Below, one piece after another: positions 9,180 to 18,883 of a DNA stretch of 64,000 nucleotides; position 1 is the stretch's first letter; every line of letters begins with the position of its first letter. The stretch is from DASWNP01 sp036399175 (lineage in GTDB: Bacteria; Acidobacteriota; Blastocatellia; Pyrinomonadales; Pyrinomonadaceae): contig DASWNP010000049.1 of assembly GCA_036399175.1 (NCBI GenBank), forward strand, positions 59,962 through 123,961, read 5' to 3'. Made by a program: the position numbers and the translations under genes. The notes beneath the pieces were generated by a model. It was not told the DNA's origin, searched no databases, and saw only the letters and a list, made by a program, of their open reading frames with translations.

Positions 9180-9366
9180 CTTCGCTCAATTTCCCCTTTG
9201 CAGAAGATTATGACTTCAACCCGCGCCCTTTGTCACCTTCAGGACAACCCGCGTGAGACGAAGAGAGGCGCGAAGATTCGCGGTCGGAATCCTCGCGCCT
9301 CATACCTGAACGAACGGAATTTGAAATGAGTGCTGAGCGTAGGTTATCTACGGCTTTGGGCTTTCT

Positions 9367-9819
9367 CTAGCTTTCGGTGGTGGCCATCTCCTGCCCTTCG
9401 AGGGCGGCGCGCATGGTGTGCCAGGAAAGGCTCGCGCACTTGACGCGCGCGGGGTAGTCGCGCACGCCCGCGAAGATAGTCAGCCGACCGAGATTATTCG
9501 GCGTCGAAGCTTCGTCAAGCTCGCCCGTCACCATCGCGTGAAACTCACGAAAGAGCGTCTCGGCCTCTTCGCGCGTCTTGCCCTTGAGGCTCTGCGTCAT
9601 CATGCTGGCCGCCGCCTTCGAGATGGCGCAGCCCGAGCCTTCAAATCCGATGTCTTTGATGACCGCATCCTCCATCTCCAGATAGACGGTCAATTGGTCG
9701 CCGCACAACGGATTGAACCCTTCCGCCAGACGATTCGCCTGCTCCGGCCGACGAAAGTTGCGCGGCTTCTTATTATGGTCGAGGATGACCTGCTGGTAGA
9801 GTTCGCTCAGCTCTGACAT
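9367..9819 (-). CDS. sufU: SufU-type iron-sulfur assembly protein
   Basis: 150 residues. Three cysteines and an aspartate form the zinc/sulfur-relay site: C39 and D41 in NPLCGD, C64 in GSGCAIS and C128 in VKCASLSWHT. The insert GELDEASTPNNLGR between C64 and C128 marks SufU rather than IscU. In characterised systems SufU accepts sulfane sulfur from SufS and passes it to SufBCD. It is the last suf gene of the leftward operon. The sequence just before ATG 9819 is a repeat arm with no recognisable Shine-Dalgarno. Confidence 0.93.
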   Translation of the reverse strand: MSELSELYQQVILDHNKKPRNFRRPEQANRLAEGFNPLCGDQLTVYLEMEDAVIKDIGFEGSGCAISKAAASMMTQSLKGKTREEAETLFREFHAMVTGELDEASTPNNLGRLTIFAGVRDYPARVKCASLSWHTMRAALEGQEMATTES

Positions 9820-9823
9820 AAAG

Positions 9824-9902
9824 ATTGGACGATGGACGACGAACCATAGACGATGGACTAAAACAAGGATTGGCTATCGTCCATCGTCTATCGTCTATCG
9901 TT
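9824..9902. repeat. Inverted repeat of GGACGAT/ATCGTC words between sufS and sufU (family R4)
   Basis: The left arm iterates GGACGATGGACGA and CATAGACGATGGAC; the right arm iterates the complement ATCGTCCATCGTCTATCG, separated by a loop of about 20 nt. The repeat occupies nearly the whole sufS-sufU gap and in the mRNA would form a hairpin just before the sufU start. Confidence 0.85.
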
Positions 9903-9907
9903 CCGTT

Positions 9908-11176
9908 TCAACTAAAGATTTCGATGACGCGCCCGACCGCTTGCGCCAGCTTATCGACCTCTTCGCGCGTGTTGTAGAAGGCGAAGGAGGCGCGGGCTGT
10001 GGCCGGGACGTTGAAGCGGCGCATGACGGGCTGCGCGCAGTGATGCCCGGCGCGGATGGCGATGCCTTCCTGGTCGAGAATCGTCCCGACATCGTGCGGA
10101 TGCACGCCTTCGATGACGAAGGCGAGCACGCTCGCCTTCTCCCGCGCCGTGCCGACGATACGCACGCCCTCGATGGCCGAAAGCTTCTCGGTCGCGTAGC
10201 GCAAAAGCTCCTGCTCGTAGCGGTGCGCAGCTTCGCGGTCGAGGCTTTCGAGATAGTCGATGGCCGCGCCGAGGCCGATTTGCGAAGCGATGGCGGGCGT
10301 GCCCGCCTCAAACTTTTCAGGCAGACCCGCATAGGTCGTCTTCTCGAAGGTGACGGAGCGAATCATCGAGCCGCCGCCGATGAAGGGGTTCATCCGCTCA
10401 AGGTGTTCGAGCTTGCCGTAGACGACGCCGCTGCCCGTCGGCGCAAACATCTTGTGTCCCGAAAGAATGTAGAAGTCGCAGTCCAAGTCCTGCACGTCGA
10501 TTCTCAGGTGCGGCGCTCCCTGTGCTCCATCGACGAGCACGGGCACGCCCTGCTTGTGAGCGCGTGCGGTGATTTCCTTGATGGGGTTGATTGTGCCGAG
10601 CGCATTTGAGACGTGGACGACGCAGACGAGTTTGGTGCGCTCGTTTAAAAGCGCGTCGAACTCGTCGAGCAGAAGCTCGCCCGCGTCGTTCATCGGGATA
10701 ACGCGCAGGCGTGCGCCTTTTTCTTCGCAGAGCATCTGCCAGGGAACGATGTTCGAGTGGTGCTCCATCTCGGAGACGATGATTTCGTCGCCCTCGCCGA
10801 TGAACTTCCGACCGAAGCCGTGCATCACGAGATTGATACCCTCGGTGCAGCCGCGCGTGAAGATACACTCGCGCGCCTCGCGTGCGCCTATGAAGCGTCG
10901 AACCTTCTCGCGCGCCGCCTCGTAAGCCGAAGTGGCGTGCTGGCTCAGGTAGTGAACGCCTCGATGGACGTTCGAGTGCTCTTCGCGCAGATATTTCGAG
11001 CCCCTGTCGATGACGATTTGAGGCACTTGCGCCGACGCCGCGTTATCTAGATAGACGAGCGGCTTGCCGTTCACCGTCTGCCTGAGCACCGGGAAATCAC
11101 CCCGCACACGCTCGACATCCCACCCGGCGGATGAATCAACAGGCTGCGTATTCAAGAATTTTTCCGTAGCAATCAT
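9908..11176 (-). CDS. sufS: Cysteine desulfurase SufS
   Basis: PLP enzyme that takes sulfur from cysteine as an enzyme persulfide for Fe-S clusters. 422 residues. The Schiff-base lysine is in LSGHKMFAPTGSGVVYG (K about 239) and the catalytic cysteine in IRAGHHCAQPVMRRF (C about 378), the group II (SufS/CsdA) form. The PLP-contacting stretch EMEHHSNIVPWQ is also present. It lies between sufD and sufU. ATG 11176 has no clear Shine-Dalgarno because a repeat arm begins about 15 nt upstream. Confidence 0.96.
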   Translation of the reverse strand: MIATEKFLNTQPVDSSAGWDVERVRGDFPVLRQTVNGKPLVYLDNAASAQVPQIVIDRGSKYLREEHSNVHRGVHYLSQHATSAYEAAREKVRRFIGAREARECIFTRGCTEGINLVMHGFGRKFIGEGDEIIVSEMEHHSNIVPWQMLCEEKGARLRVIPMNDAGELLLDEFDALLNERTKLVCVVHVSNALGTINPIKEITARAHKQGVPVLVDGAQGAPHLRIDVQDLDCDFYILSGHKMFAPTGSGVVYGKLEHLERMNPFIGGGSMIRSVTFEKTTYAGLPEKFEAGTPAIASQIGLGAAIDYLESLDREAAHRYEQELLRYATEKLSAIEGVRIVGTAREKASVLAFVIEGVHPHDVGTILDQEGIAIRAGHHCAQPVMRRFNVPATARASFAFYNTREEVDKLAQAVGRVIEIFS

Positions 11177-11190
11177 AAAAGTTACTCAAG

Positions 11191-11309
11191 AGCGGTCAGC
11201 AATCAGCCTTCAGCAGTCAGCCAAACCCATAAGGACGCCGATGATGAGATTCAACCGAGTGCTTCATTCAACTGTTCGGCTGAAAGCTGAAAGCTGATTG
11301 CTGACTGCT
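11191..11309. repeat. Inverted repeat of CAGCAAT/CAGTCAG words between sufD and sufS (family R2, copy 2)
   Basis: Arms are GGTCAGCAATCAGCC plus CAGCAGTCAGCC on the left and GCTGAAAGCTGATTGCTGAC on the right. The central segment, read in reverse, repeats the loop of the 7926-8070 copy (AACAGTTGAATGAAGCACTC, then ATCATCGGCG) with few differences. The two copies therefore form one element of about 120-145 bp in opposite orientations. Confidence 0.85.
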
Positions 11310-11311
11310 TC

Positions 11312-12667
11312 TCACACTTCAAGGCGCGCGTGGAGCCGACCTAAAATAGCTTCGTCCAGTTGCGCTTTGATGGATTCGATTCTGATTTTCTCGACAATCT
11401 CTTCGGCGAAGCCGTAGGTCAGAAGATTGCGCGCCAGTTCCGGGTGCAAGCCCCGGCTGATGAGATAGAAAAGCTCTTCTTCTTCGAGCTGCCCGACAGT
11501 CGCGCCGTGCGCGCATTTCACGTCGTCGTTATAAATCTCAAGCTGCGGCTTGGTATCGACGCGCGCCTCGTCCGACAGCAGCAGGTTCTTGTTGCTCTGC
11601 ACGGCGTCGGTCTGCGGCGCTTCCCTGTGGACGTAGACGCGACCGTTGAAGACGGCGCGCGATTTGCCGTCGAGGATACCTTTGTAGTTCTGATGGCTCG
11701 TGCAATGCGGGCGGCGGTGCTCGATGAGCGAATGCGTGTCGGCGTGCTGCCCCGTGCCCACCAGATAGAGGCCGTCAACCCAGCACTCCGCGCCCTCTTC
11801 GTTGAAACGCACGGCGACGTTATGGCGCGAAAGCTCCGCGCCGAGCGTGATGGTCGTCAAATCGTAGCTGCTCGCGCGCGAAAGCTCGGCGTGCGTCGAA
11901 GCGACGTGAAACGCACGCGCGCCCTCGCGCTGCACCTTGTAATGAACGAGCCGCGCGTCTTCCGCGAGATAGACTTCGGCCACGCTGTTCGTGAGATAGA
12001 CCGCCTCCTCGCTCGTCGCCGCGTAGCTCTCGATGACGGTCGCGGAGCTTCCGCGCTCGGCGATGACGAGCACGCGCGGGAAGGCCGAGATGTTAGTCTC
12101 CTCCGTTGCGTCCGACAGGAAAAGCATGTGCAGAGGCTCGTCCAGACGGACGCCCTTCGGCACGTAGAGAAAACCGCCGCCCGCGAGAAACGCCGTGTTG
12201 AGCGCGGCGAAAGCATCTCTGTTAAAGTACGTGCTTCGCGCCAGAGGCTCGCGCACCAGCGCAGCATGCTCGCCGTCGAGGGCAGCGCCCAAATCCATCG
12301 CCAACACGCCTTCCGGCAAAGCTTCGAGCGACGACAACTCGGCGCGGAAGTGTCCGTTGACGAAAACCATGCGACTGCGACTCGCCTCTCCGTAGAGAAA
12401 AGGCTCGACCTGCTTGGCATCAATTCCGCTCAAGCTTTCAGCCCTCGCAGGCTCAAACGGCGTGCGCGCTATCGGCGCGACGTTCGTATATTTCCAGTCT
12501 TCCTCGTCCGTCGTCGGGAAACCCAAATCCTCGAAACGCTCGAACGCAGACTCGCGTACACGCTCAACCCACGAAGGCACGCTGCCCTTCGCCCGCCTGA
12601 GCGATTCCTCGAACCCCGCCCGGTATAAACTCTTCTCTTTAATCGCCTGCACCATCATATCCTTCAT
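11312..12667 (-). CDS. sufD: Fe-S cluster assembly protein SufD
   Basis: Subunit of the SufB-SufC-SufD scaffold. 451 residues with the SufBD right-handed beta-helix in the C-terminal half, including HRRPHCTSHQNYKG and VDTKPQLEIYNDDVKCAHGA, the conserved SufBD signature. ATG 12667 overlaps the stop of the coiled-coil gene by 4 nt (ATGA), indicating translational coupling; further ATGs follow at residues 4 and 5. Its operon neighbours are sufS downstream and the coiled-coil gene upstream. Confidence 0.95.
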   Translation of the reverse strand: MKDMMVQAIKEKSLYRAGFEESLRRAKGSVPSWVERVRESAFERFEDLGFPTTDEEDWKYTNVAPIARTPFEPARAESLSGIDAKQVEPFLYGEASRSRMVFVNGHFRAELSSLEALPEGVLAMDLGAALDGEHAALVREPLARSTYFNRDAFAALNTAFLAGGGFLYVPKGVRLDEPLHMLFLSDATEETNISAFPRVLVIAERGSSATVIESYAATSEEAVYLTNSVAEVYLAEDARLVHYKVQREGARAFHVASTHAELSRASSYDLTTITLGAELSRHNVAVRFNEEGAECWVDGLYLVGTGQHADTHSLIEHRRPHCTSHQNYKGILDGKSRAVFNGRVYVHREAPQTDAVQSNKNLLLSDEARVDTKPQLEIYNDDVKCAHGATVGQLEEEELFYLISRGLHPELARNLLTYGFAEEIVEKIRIESIKAQLDEAILGRLHARLEV

Positions 12668-13068
12668 TGCGAACGTCCACGCTCAAGGGAGGTAACGCGC
12701 TTTTCCAGCCTAACGAAACCTGCACGCAGGTCATAGAATTCGGTGATAACCACATCAATCTTGGCGTTGAGCTGCTCAAGCTGCTCTTTGACTGCCTCCC
12801 AAATCGGACGAGTTTCCTGCAAACGCCTGTCAACCTTCTCTTCGAGCGCAGTCAGACGAGAGTCGATACCATCCACTTTTTTTTCGAGCGTAGTGACCCG
12901 TACAGTGAGGCCATCAACTTTTCTTTCAAGCCCGTCAACTTTTCTTTCGAGCGTAGTGACCCGCCCGGCTAGTCCGTCAATCTTTCCTTCCAGCACGTCG
13001 AAGCGGGCAAAGATACGTTCCTCAAATGAGCGCGCATCCGGTATTTCCTTCGTCGGCTCATCACTCAT
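12664..13068 (-). CDS. Coiled-coil protein of unknown function inside the suf operon
   Basis: 134 residues. From about residue 22 to 90 it is a heptad repeat built from LERKVDGL, TVRVTTLEKKVDG and SRLTALEEKVD units, so a long coiled coil is expected; no signal peptide, membrane helix or cysteine is visible. The repeats are also visible in the DNA (the element TTTTCTTTCGAGCGTAGTGA recurs on the plus strand), suggesting recent tandem expansion. AAGGAG lies 6 nt before ATG 13068, and the 3' end overlaps sufD by 4 nt, so it should be made together with SufD. I know of no such component in described SUF systems. Confidence 0.8.
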   Translation of the reverse strand: MSDEPTKEIPDARSFEERIFARFDVLEGKIDGLAGRVTTLERKVDGLERKVDGLTVRVTTLEKKVDGIDSRLTALEEKVDRRLQETRPIWEAVKEQLEQLNAKIDVVITEFYDLRAGFVRLEKRVTSLERGRSQ

Positions 13069-13120
13069 AAGAAACTCCTTTCACGCAAAGGCAACGCACA
13101 AACTCCAACTCGACGTAGCA

Positions 13121-13897
<777 letters not shown>

Positions 13898-13900
13898 TCT

Positions 13901-13919
13901 GGCTCTCCTTCGGAGAGCC
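13901..13919 (-). promoter_or_regulatory. Perfect 8-bp hairpin covering the sufC Shine-Dalgarno
   Basis: GGCTCTCC (13901-13908) and GGAGAGCC (13912-13919) are exact complements around a 3-nt loop. On the minus strand the hairpin reads GGCTCTCCGAAGGAGAGCC, which contains the AAGGAG used for GTG 13897. If formed in the mRNA it would sequester the ribosome-binding site. A regulatory role is inferred. Confidence 0.55.
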
Positions 13920-13998
13920 GTAAATCGTGAATCGTAAATCGTAAATAGAAAGAAAGCGGGTTTCATCTATTTACGATTTACGATTCACGATTTACGGC
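13920..13998. repeat. Inverted repeat of CGTAAAT/ATTTACG words between sufB and sufC (family R3, copy 1)
   Basis: The left arm is GTAAATCGTGAATCGTAAAT plus another word; the right arm is ATTTACGATTTACGATTCAC plus GATTTACGG. A loop of about 25 nt separates them. Close relatives occur at 23394-23458 and 33345-33420. Confidence 0.88.
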
Positions 13999-14005
13999 TT
14001 TGAAT

Positions 14006-15439
<1,434 letters not shown>

Positions 15440-15521
15440 CTGATTCTGTTCCCGCCTTGCTCCTCGGGGGAGTCTCTCTAAAAATCTTTCAAAAATTTAC
15501 GACGGCCAAAAACGCCTCTAC

Positions 15522-16001
15522 TCAGTTTCCGTGTAGAGCCTGACGCCACTGCATGCCCTGAATCTGGTGCAGCGTCTCGTCAACCTGCGACTCCTTGCCG
15601 ACGAGCTGCGCCAGAGTGATGCCGGAGAGCGCCTTCTGCACAATCTCGTGCAGGCCGACGATGACGGGGCGAATGCCGCAGTCGCCCTTGTGAACGCAGA
15701 CGCTCAGCACGCCCGTATAGCTCTGGCAGTGACCTTCCATCGCGTCTTCGTCGAGCACCTTGATAATCTCGCTCAACTGAATCTGCGAGGCCGGACGCGC
15801 CAGACGATAGCCGCCCTTCGTGCCGCGAATGGATGTGACGAGCCCCGCCTTGTTCAAAATCCAGAGCAGCTTTCCGGCGTTTGCCACCGAAATTCCCTCG
15901 CGCTCGGCAATCTGCCCGAGCGTTAAGAATTCGCCCTCCGGCAGATATGCCAACTGCAACAGACAGCGCAGGCCGTACTCTTCCTGTGCGGAGACCTTCA
16001 T
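15522..16001 (-). CDS. iscR: Rrf2-family transcriptional regulator (IscR/SufR-like) of the suf operon
   Basis: 159 residues. The N-terminal winged helix reads MKVSAQEEYGLRCLLQLAY, with ISVANAGKLLWILNKAGLV as recognition region and GTKGGYRLARP as wing. Three cysteines (C in GHCQSYTG, SVCVHK and GDCGIRP; spacing C-x8-C-x5-C) are placed like the Fe-S ligands of IscR. ATG 16001 was chosen because GAGGAG lies about 9 nt upstream; the frame to 16118 runs through the promoter. As first gene after a sigma-70 promoter and directly before sufB, it probably senses Fe-S status and autoregulates the operon. The symbol follows family usage. Confidence 0.9.
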   Translation of the reverse strand: MKVSAQEEYGLRCLLQLAYLPEGEFLTLGQIAEREGISVANAGKLLWILNKAGLVTSIRGTKGGYRLARPASQIQLSEIIKVLDEDAMEGHCQSYTGVLSVCVHKGDCGIRPVIVGLHEIVQKALSGITLAQLVGKESQVDETLHQIQGMQWRQALHGN

Positions 16002-16052
16002 CGGCCACAACTCCTCAATTTCCGGTCGCTTCTTTTCAAATCGACTGTGACC

Positions 16053-16081
16053 AGTATAGGAATACCTTACTTTTTTGTCAA
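16053..16081 (-). promoter_or_regulatory. Sigma-70 promoter of the iscR-suf operon
   Basis: On the minus strand TTGACA (16081-16076) and TATACT (16058-16053) are separated by exactly 17 bp, near-consensus -35 and -10 boxes. The -10 box lies about 50 bp before the regulator start. The spacer holds GGTATTCC, a short near-palindrome overlapping the promoter core that might be an operator for the Rrf2 protein; that part is inferred. Confidence 0.8.
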
Positions 16082-16132
16082 GATTGGGGACGGTCTCGGC
16101 GGAAGAAGGTAAGTGCATGAAACGGCAAGAGT

Positions 16133-17122
16133 TTAACCTTTTCCGAGGAGTGCGCAGCGCGCCGCGCCGTAGAGGGCTGCGTGGTCGTCGAGGACGACTC
16201 GGACGGGGATTGGCTCGACGACGAAGGAGAGCCTGCCCTTGTCCTTGTAGGCGCGCATAAAAGCTCCCTCTTTCAGTTTTTCGAGAATCTTGGGAGCGAT
16301 GCCGCCGCCGACGTAGAGGCCGCCCGTTGGTTTCAACATGAGGGCGAGGTTTCCGGCCATCGAGCCGTAGATGTCCACGAAGATGTCGAGCGCCTTCGAG
16401 GCCAGCTCAGACTTCCCTTCGAGCGCCGCCTTCGAGACCGACGCAGGGGCGTCGCCTGCGGCAATCTCGTCGGCGAGCCAGCGGGGCTCTTCGGCGAATC
16501 CTGCGTCGCGCAGGAAGGAGTAGATGTTGAAGAGGCCGGGGCCGGAGAGGACGCGCTCGTAGCTGACGCGCCCGCCGAGTTTGCCGAACATGTAGAGCAG
16601 GAGGTCTATCTCCATCCGGTTACGCGGCGCGAAGTCGATATGGCCGCCTTCGGAGGCGATGGGGTGAAACTGTCCTCTGTGGCGAAAGAGACCGGCCATG
16701 CCGAGCCCCGTGCCGGCGGCGATGAGGGCGCGATGTCCTTCGGGCTCGGCTCCTTCGCCCGCGTGCAGCGTGTAGAGCTGCGAAGCTTCGAGGGCTTCGA
16801 TGCCGTAGGCGGTGGCTTCGAGGTCGTTGATGAGGCCGACGCGTTCGAGCCGGAGAGACTCCGCAAGGGAGCGTGCGCTGACGTTCCATGCGAGGGTCGT
16901 CGTCTCGACGTAGCCGTCGGCGACAGGCCCGGCGACGCCGAAGCAGGCGTGAGTCAGACGCGGTCGGTGCTCGGCGACGAACTCGGCGAGGATGGCTTCG
17001 AGCGAATCGTAATCGTTACTCGGGAAGCTGCGTTCGGCGACGGTTGCGCCGAGATTTTCTCCGTCCGGCTCGAAGAGCGCGACGTTCGTCTTCGTTCCAC
17101 CAATGTCTCCGGCAATTATCAT
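16133..17122 (-). CDS. glk: Glucokinase (Glk family)
   Basis: Phosphorylates glucose with ATP. The N-terminal phosphate motif is IAGDIGGTKTNVALF; ACFGVAGPV, LINDLEATAYG, AAGTGLGMAGL and SEGGHIDFAPR follow, matching the bacterial Glk group rather than ROK kinases. About 329 residues from ATG 17122, which places GDIGGTK at the expected distance. A longer frame to 17185 exists, but neither start has a good Shine-Dalgarno. With gnd and the transaldolase/PGI fusion upstream it forms a sugar-phosphate cluster. Confidence 0.92.
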   Translation of the reverse strand: MIIAGDIGGTKTNVALFEPDGENLGATVAERSFPSNDYDSLEAILAEFVAEHRPRLTHACFGVAGPVADGYVETTTLAWNVSARSLAESLRLERVGLINDLEATAYGIEALEASQLYTLHAGEGAEPEGHRALIAAGTGLGMAGLFRHRGQFHPIASEGGHIDFAPRNRMEIDLLLYMFGKLGGRVSYERVLSGPGLFNIYSFLRDAGFAEEPRWLADEIAAGDAPASVSKAALEGKSELASKALDIFVDIYGSMAGNLALMLKPTGGLYVGGGIAPKILEKLKEGAFMRAYKDKGRLSFVVEPIPVRVVLDDHAALYGAARCALLGKG

Positions 17123-17315
17123 AATGTCGGGATGTCGAACGTGCTGCTCGTGGGAACGCATCACGCGTCGAACAGCCTCGACCATCAGGGATGAGTTTTA
17201 AGAGCGAAGCTGTCTTATACCACTATTTTTAATTTATTGCCGAATGATTTGTCCGCATCGTTCGTCAGGCGCGCGGTGAAGAGACGCATCGAGCTTCTGT
17301 CCCTCGGCTCATCAT

Positions 17316-18779
17316 TCAACCTTCGGCGTCCGTAGTTTCCAGCAGTTTTTCCCACTGCGTATGAACTGCGCCCTGTTCGGGGCGGTCGATGCGTTCGTAG
17401 GTGTGCGCGCCGAAGAAATCGCGCTGTGCCTGTGTCAGGTTGAGGGGAAGGCTGGCGGTGCGGTAGAGGTCGTAGTAGCCGAGACTGGCGGACATGGCGG
17501 GCGCAGGGATGCCAGTTTCAAGCGCGAGGGCGACGACAGAGCGCCAGCGCTGCTGCGCGCCTCCGACCCACTGTCTGAAATCGCCGTCGAGCAGAAGGCT
17601 CGGCAAATCGGGGCGACGACGGTAGGCATCCTTTATCCTGCCGAGAAACTGCGCGCGGATGATGCAGCCGCCCTGCCAGATGCGCGCGACTTCGGCGAGG
17701 TCGATGCTCCAATTCCAATGCTCGGAGCCTGCGCGGATGAGATTCATGCCCTGCGCGTAGGAACAGATTTTAGAGGCATAGAGGGCGGCGCGGATGCGTT
17801 CGACAATCTCTTTCGGCTGGTCGATGCGCGGGAGGCTGTTCGGCGAGGGAAGCTCGTGGCTGGCCGCAACGCGCTCGGTTTTGAGGGCGGAGAGGTTGCG
17901 CGCGTCGAGGGCAGCGTTGATGGTCGGGACGGCGACGCCGAGTTCTAAGGCGGCCTCGCTCGCCCACCTGCCCGTGCCCTTCTGTCCGGCACGGTCGAGC
18001 ACCAAATCGACGAGCGGGCGGCCAGTGTCCGGGTCTACGGCGCGCAGAACCTTCGCGGTAATTTCAACGAGGTAAGACTCAAGCTCGCCCCTGTTCCATT
18101 CGTCGAAGACTTCGGCCATCTCCGGGGCGCTCATCCCGAGCAGGCGACGCATCAGGTCGTAGGCTTCGGCGATGAGCTGCATGTCGCCGTACTCGATGCC
18201 GTTGTGCACCATCTTGACGAAATGACCCGCGCCTCCCTTCCCAATGTAAGTGACGCACGCGCCATCCACAGTCTTCGCGGCAATCGCTTCCCAGACGGGA
18301 CGTATCAACTCGTAAGCAGCGCGCTCGCCGCCCGGCATCAGCGAAGGCCCGAGCAGCGCGCCCGACTCGCCGCCTGACACGCCCGAGCCGATGAAATAGA
18401 GCCCCGCGCCCCTTAACTCATCTTCGCGTCGCGCCGTATCTTTGAAATGAGAGTTGCCGCCGTCGATGATAACGTCGCCCGCTTCGAGGAACGGCCTGAT
18501 TTGAGCTATCGACCAATCGACCGCCTCCCCGGCCTTCACCAGCAGAATAATCCGGCGCGGACGCTCGACCGCGCGGATAAACTCTTCCGCCGACTTCGCG
18601 CCGAAAATTCTCTTGCCTGCGGCGCGCGCCAGCACTTCACCGACGCGCTCCGGCTCGCGGTCGTAAACGGCGACCCCGTAACCGTTGCGCTCGATGTTCA
18701 GCGCCAGATTCTCACCCATCACGCCGAGCCCGAACAGCCCCACCGACGCGCTCGCGTAGCTCTCTCTCTGTGCAGCCAT
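17316..18779 (-). CDS. gnd: 6-phosphogluconate dehydrogenase (decarboxylating)
   Basis: Third enzyme of the oxidative pentose-phosphate pathway, converting 6-phosphogluconate to ribulose 5-phosphate with CO2 release. 487 residues, the long homodimeric type. The NADP-binding motif is GLFGLGVMGENLALN; the substrate signature IGKGGAGHFVKMVHNGIEYGD holds the catalytic Lys, and YAQGMNLIRAGSEHWNW is in the all-helical domain. Neighbours glk and tal-pgi fit the pathway; zwf and pgl are not in the window. Confidence 0.96.
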   Translation of the reverse strand: MAAQRESYASASVGLFGLGVMGENLALNIERNGYGVAVYDREPERVGEVLARAAGKRIFGAKSAEEFIRAVERPRRIILLVKAGEAVDWSIAQIRPFLEAGDVIIDGGNSHFKDTARREDELRGAGLYFIGSGVSGGESGALLGPSLMPGGERAAYELIRPVWEAIAAKTVDGACVTYIGKGGAGHFVKMVHNGIEYGDMQLIAEAYDLMRRLLGMSAPEMAEVFDEWNRGELESYLVEITAKVLRAVDPDTGRPLVDLVLDRAGQKGTGRWASEAALELGVAVPTINAALDARNLSALKTERVAASHELPSPNSLPRIDQPKEIVERIRAALYASKICSYAQGMNLIRAGSEHWNWSIDLAEVARIWQGGCIIRAQFLGRIKDAYRRRPDLPSLLLDGDFRQWVGGAQQRWRSVVALALETGIPAPAMSASLGYYDLYRTASLPLNLTQAQRDFFGAHTYERIDRPEQGAVHTQWEKLLETTDAEG

Positions 18780-18789
18780 CTTAATCTAA

Positions 18790-18883
18790 GGATGAAGTAG
18801 GAAGGCGGAAGGATGAAGAAGAAAACTGCTCAAGCCTCTTGAGAGACTTTCATACTTCCGCTTTCATCCTTCCTACTTGCTTT
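18790..18883. repeat. Inverted repeat of GGAAGGCGGAAGGATGAAG words between gnd and tal-pgi (family R1, copy 2)
   Basis: The left arm reads GGATGAAGTAGGAAGGCGGA and AGGATGAAGAAG; the right arm reads CTTCCGCTTTCATCCTTCC and TACTTGCTTTT. The stretch GGATGAAGAAGAAAACTGCT nearly repeats the start region of the M24 peptidase at 4.3 kb. Here it is non-coding and ends at the stop codon of tal-pgi. Confidence 0.85.

Noticed and set aside
8049..9329. Long plus-strand frame (426 codons) opposite the MenC-like gene
   Set aside because: It is the antisense of a gene with complete catalytic motifs; the residues show no domain and the frame is open only because of high GC content.
11360..12628. Plus-strand frame of 422 codons opposite sufD
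   Set aside because: Antisense shadow; sufD has the conserved SufBD signature and operon context, and the opposite frame has no recognisable feature.
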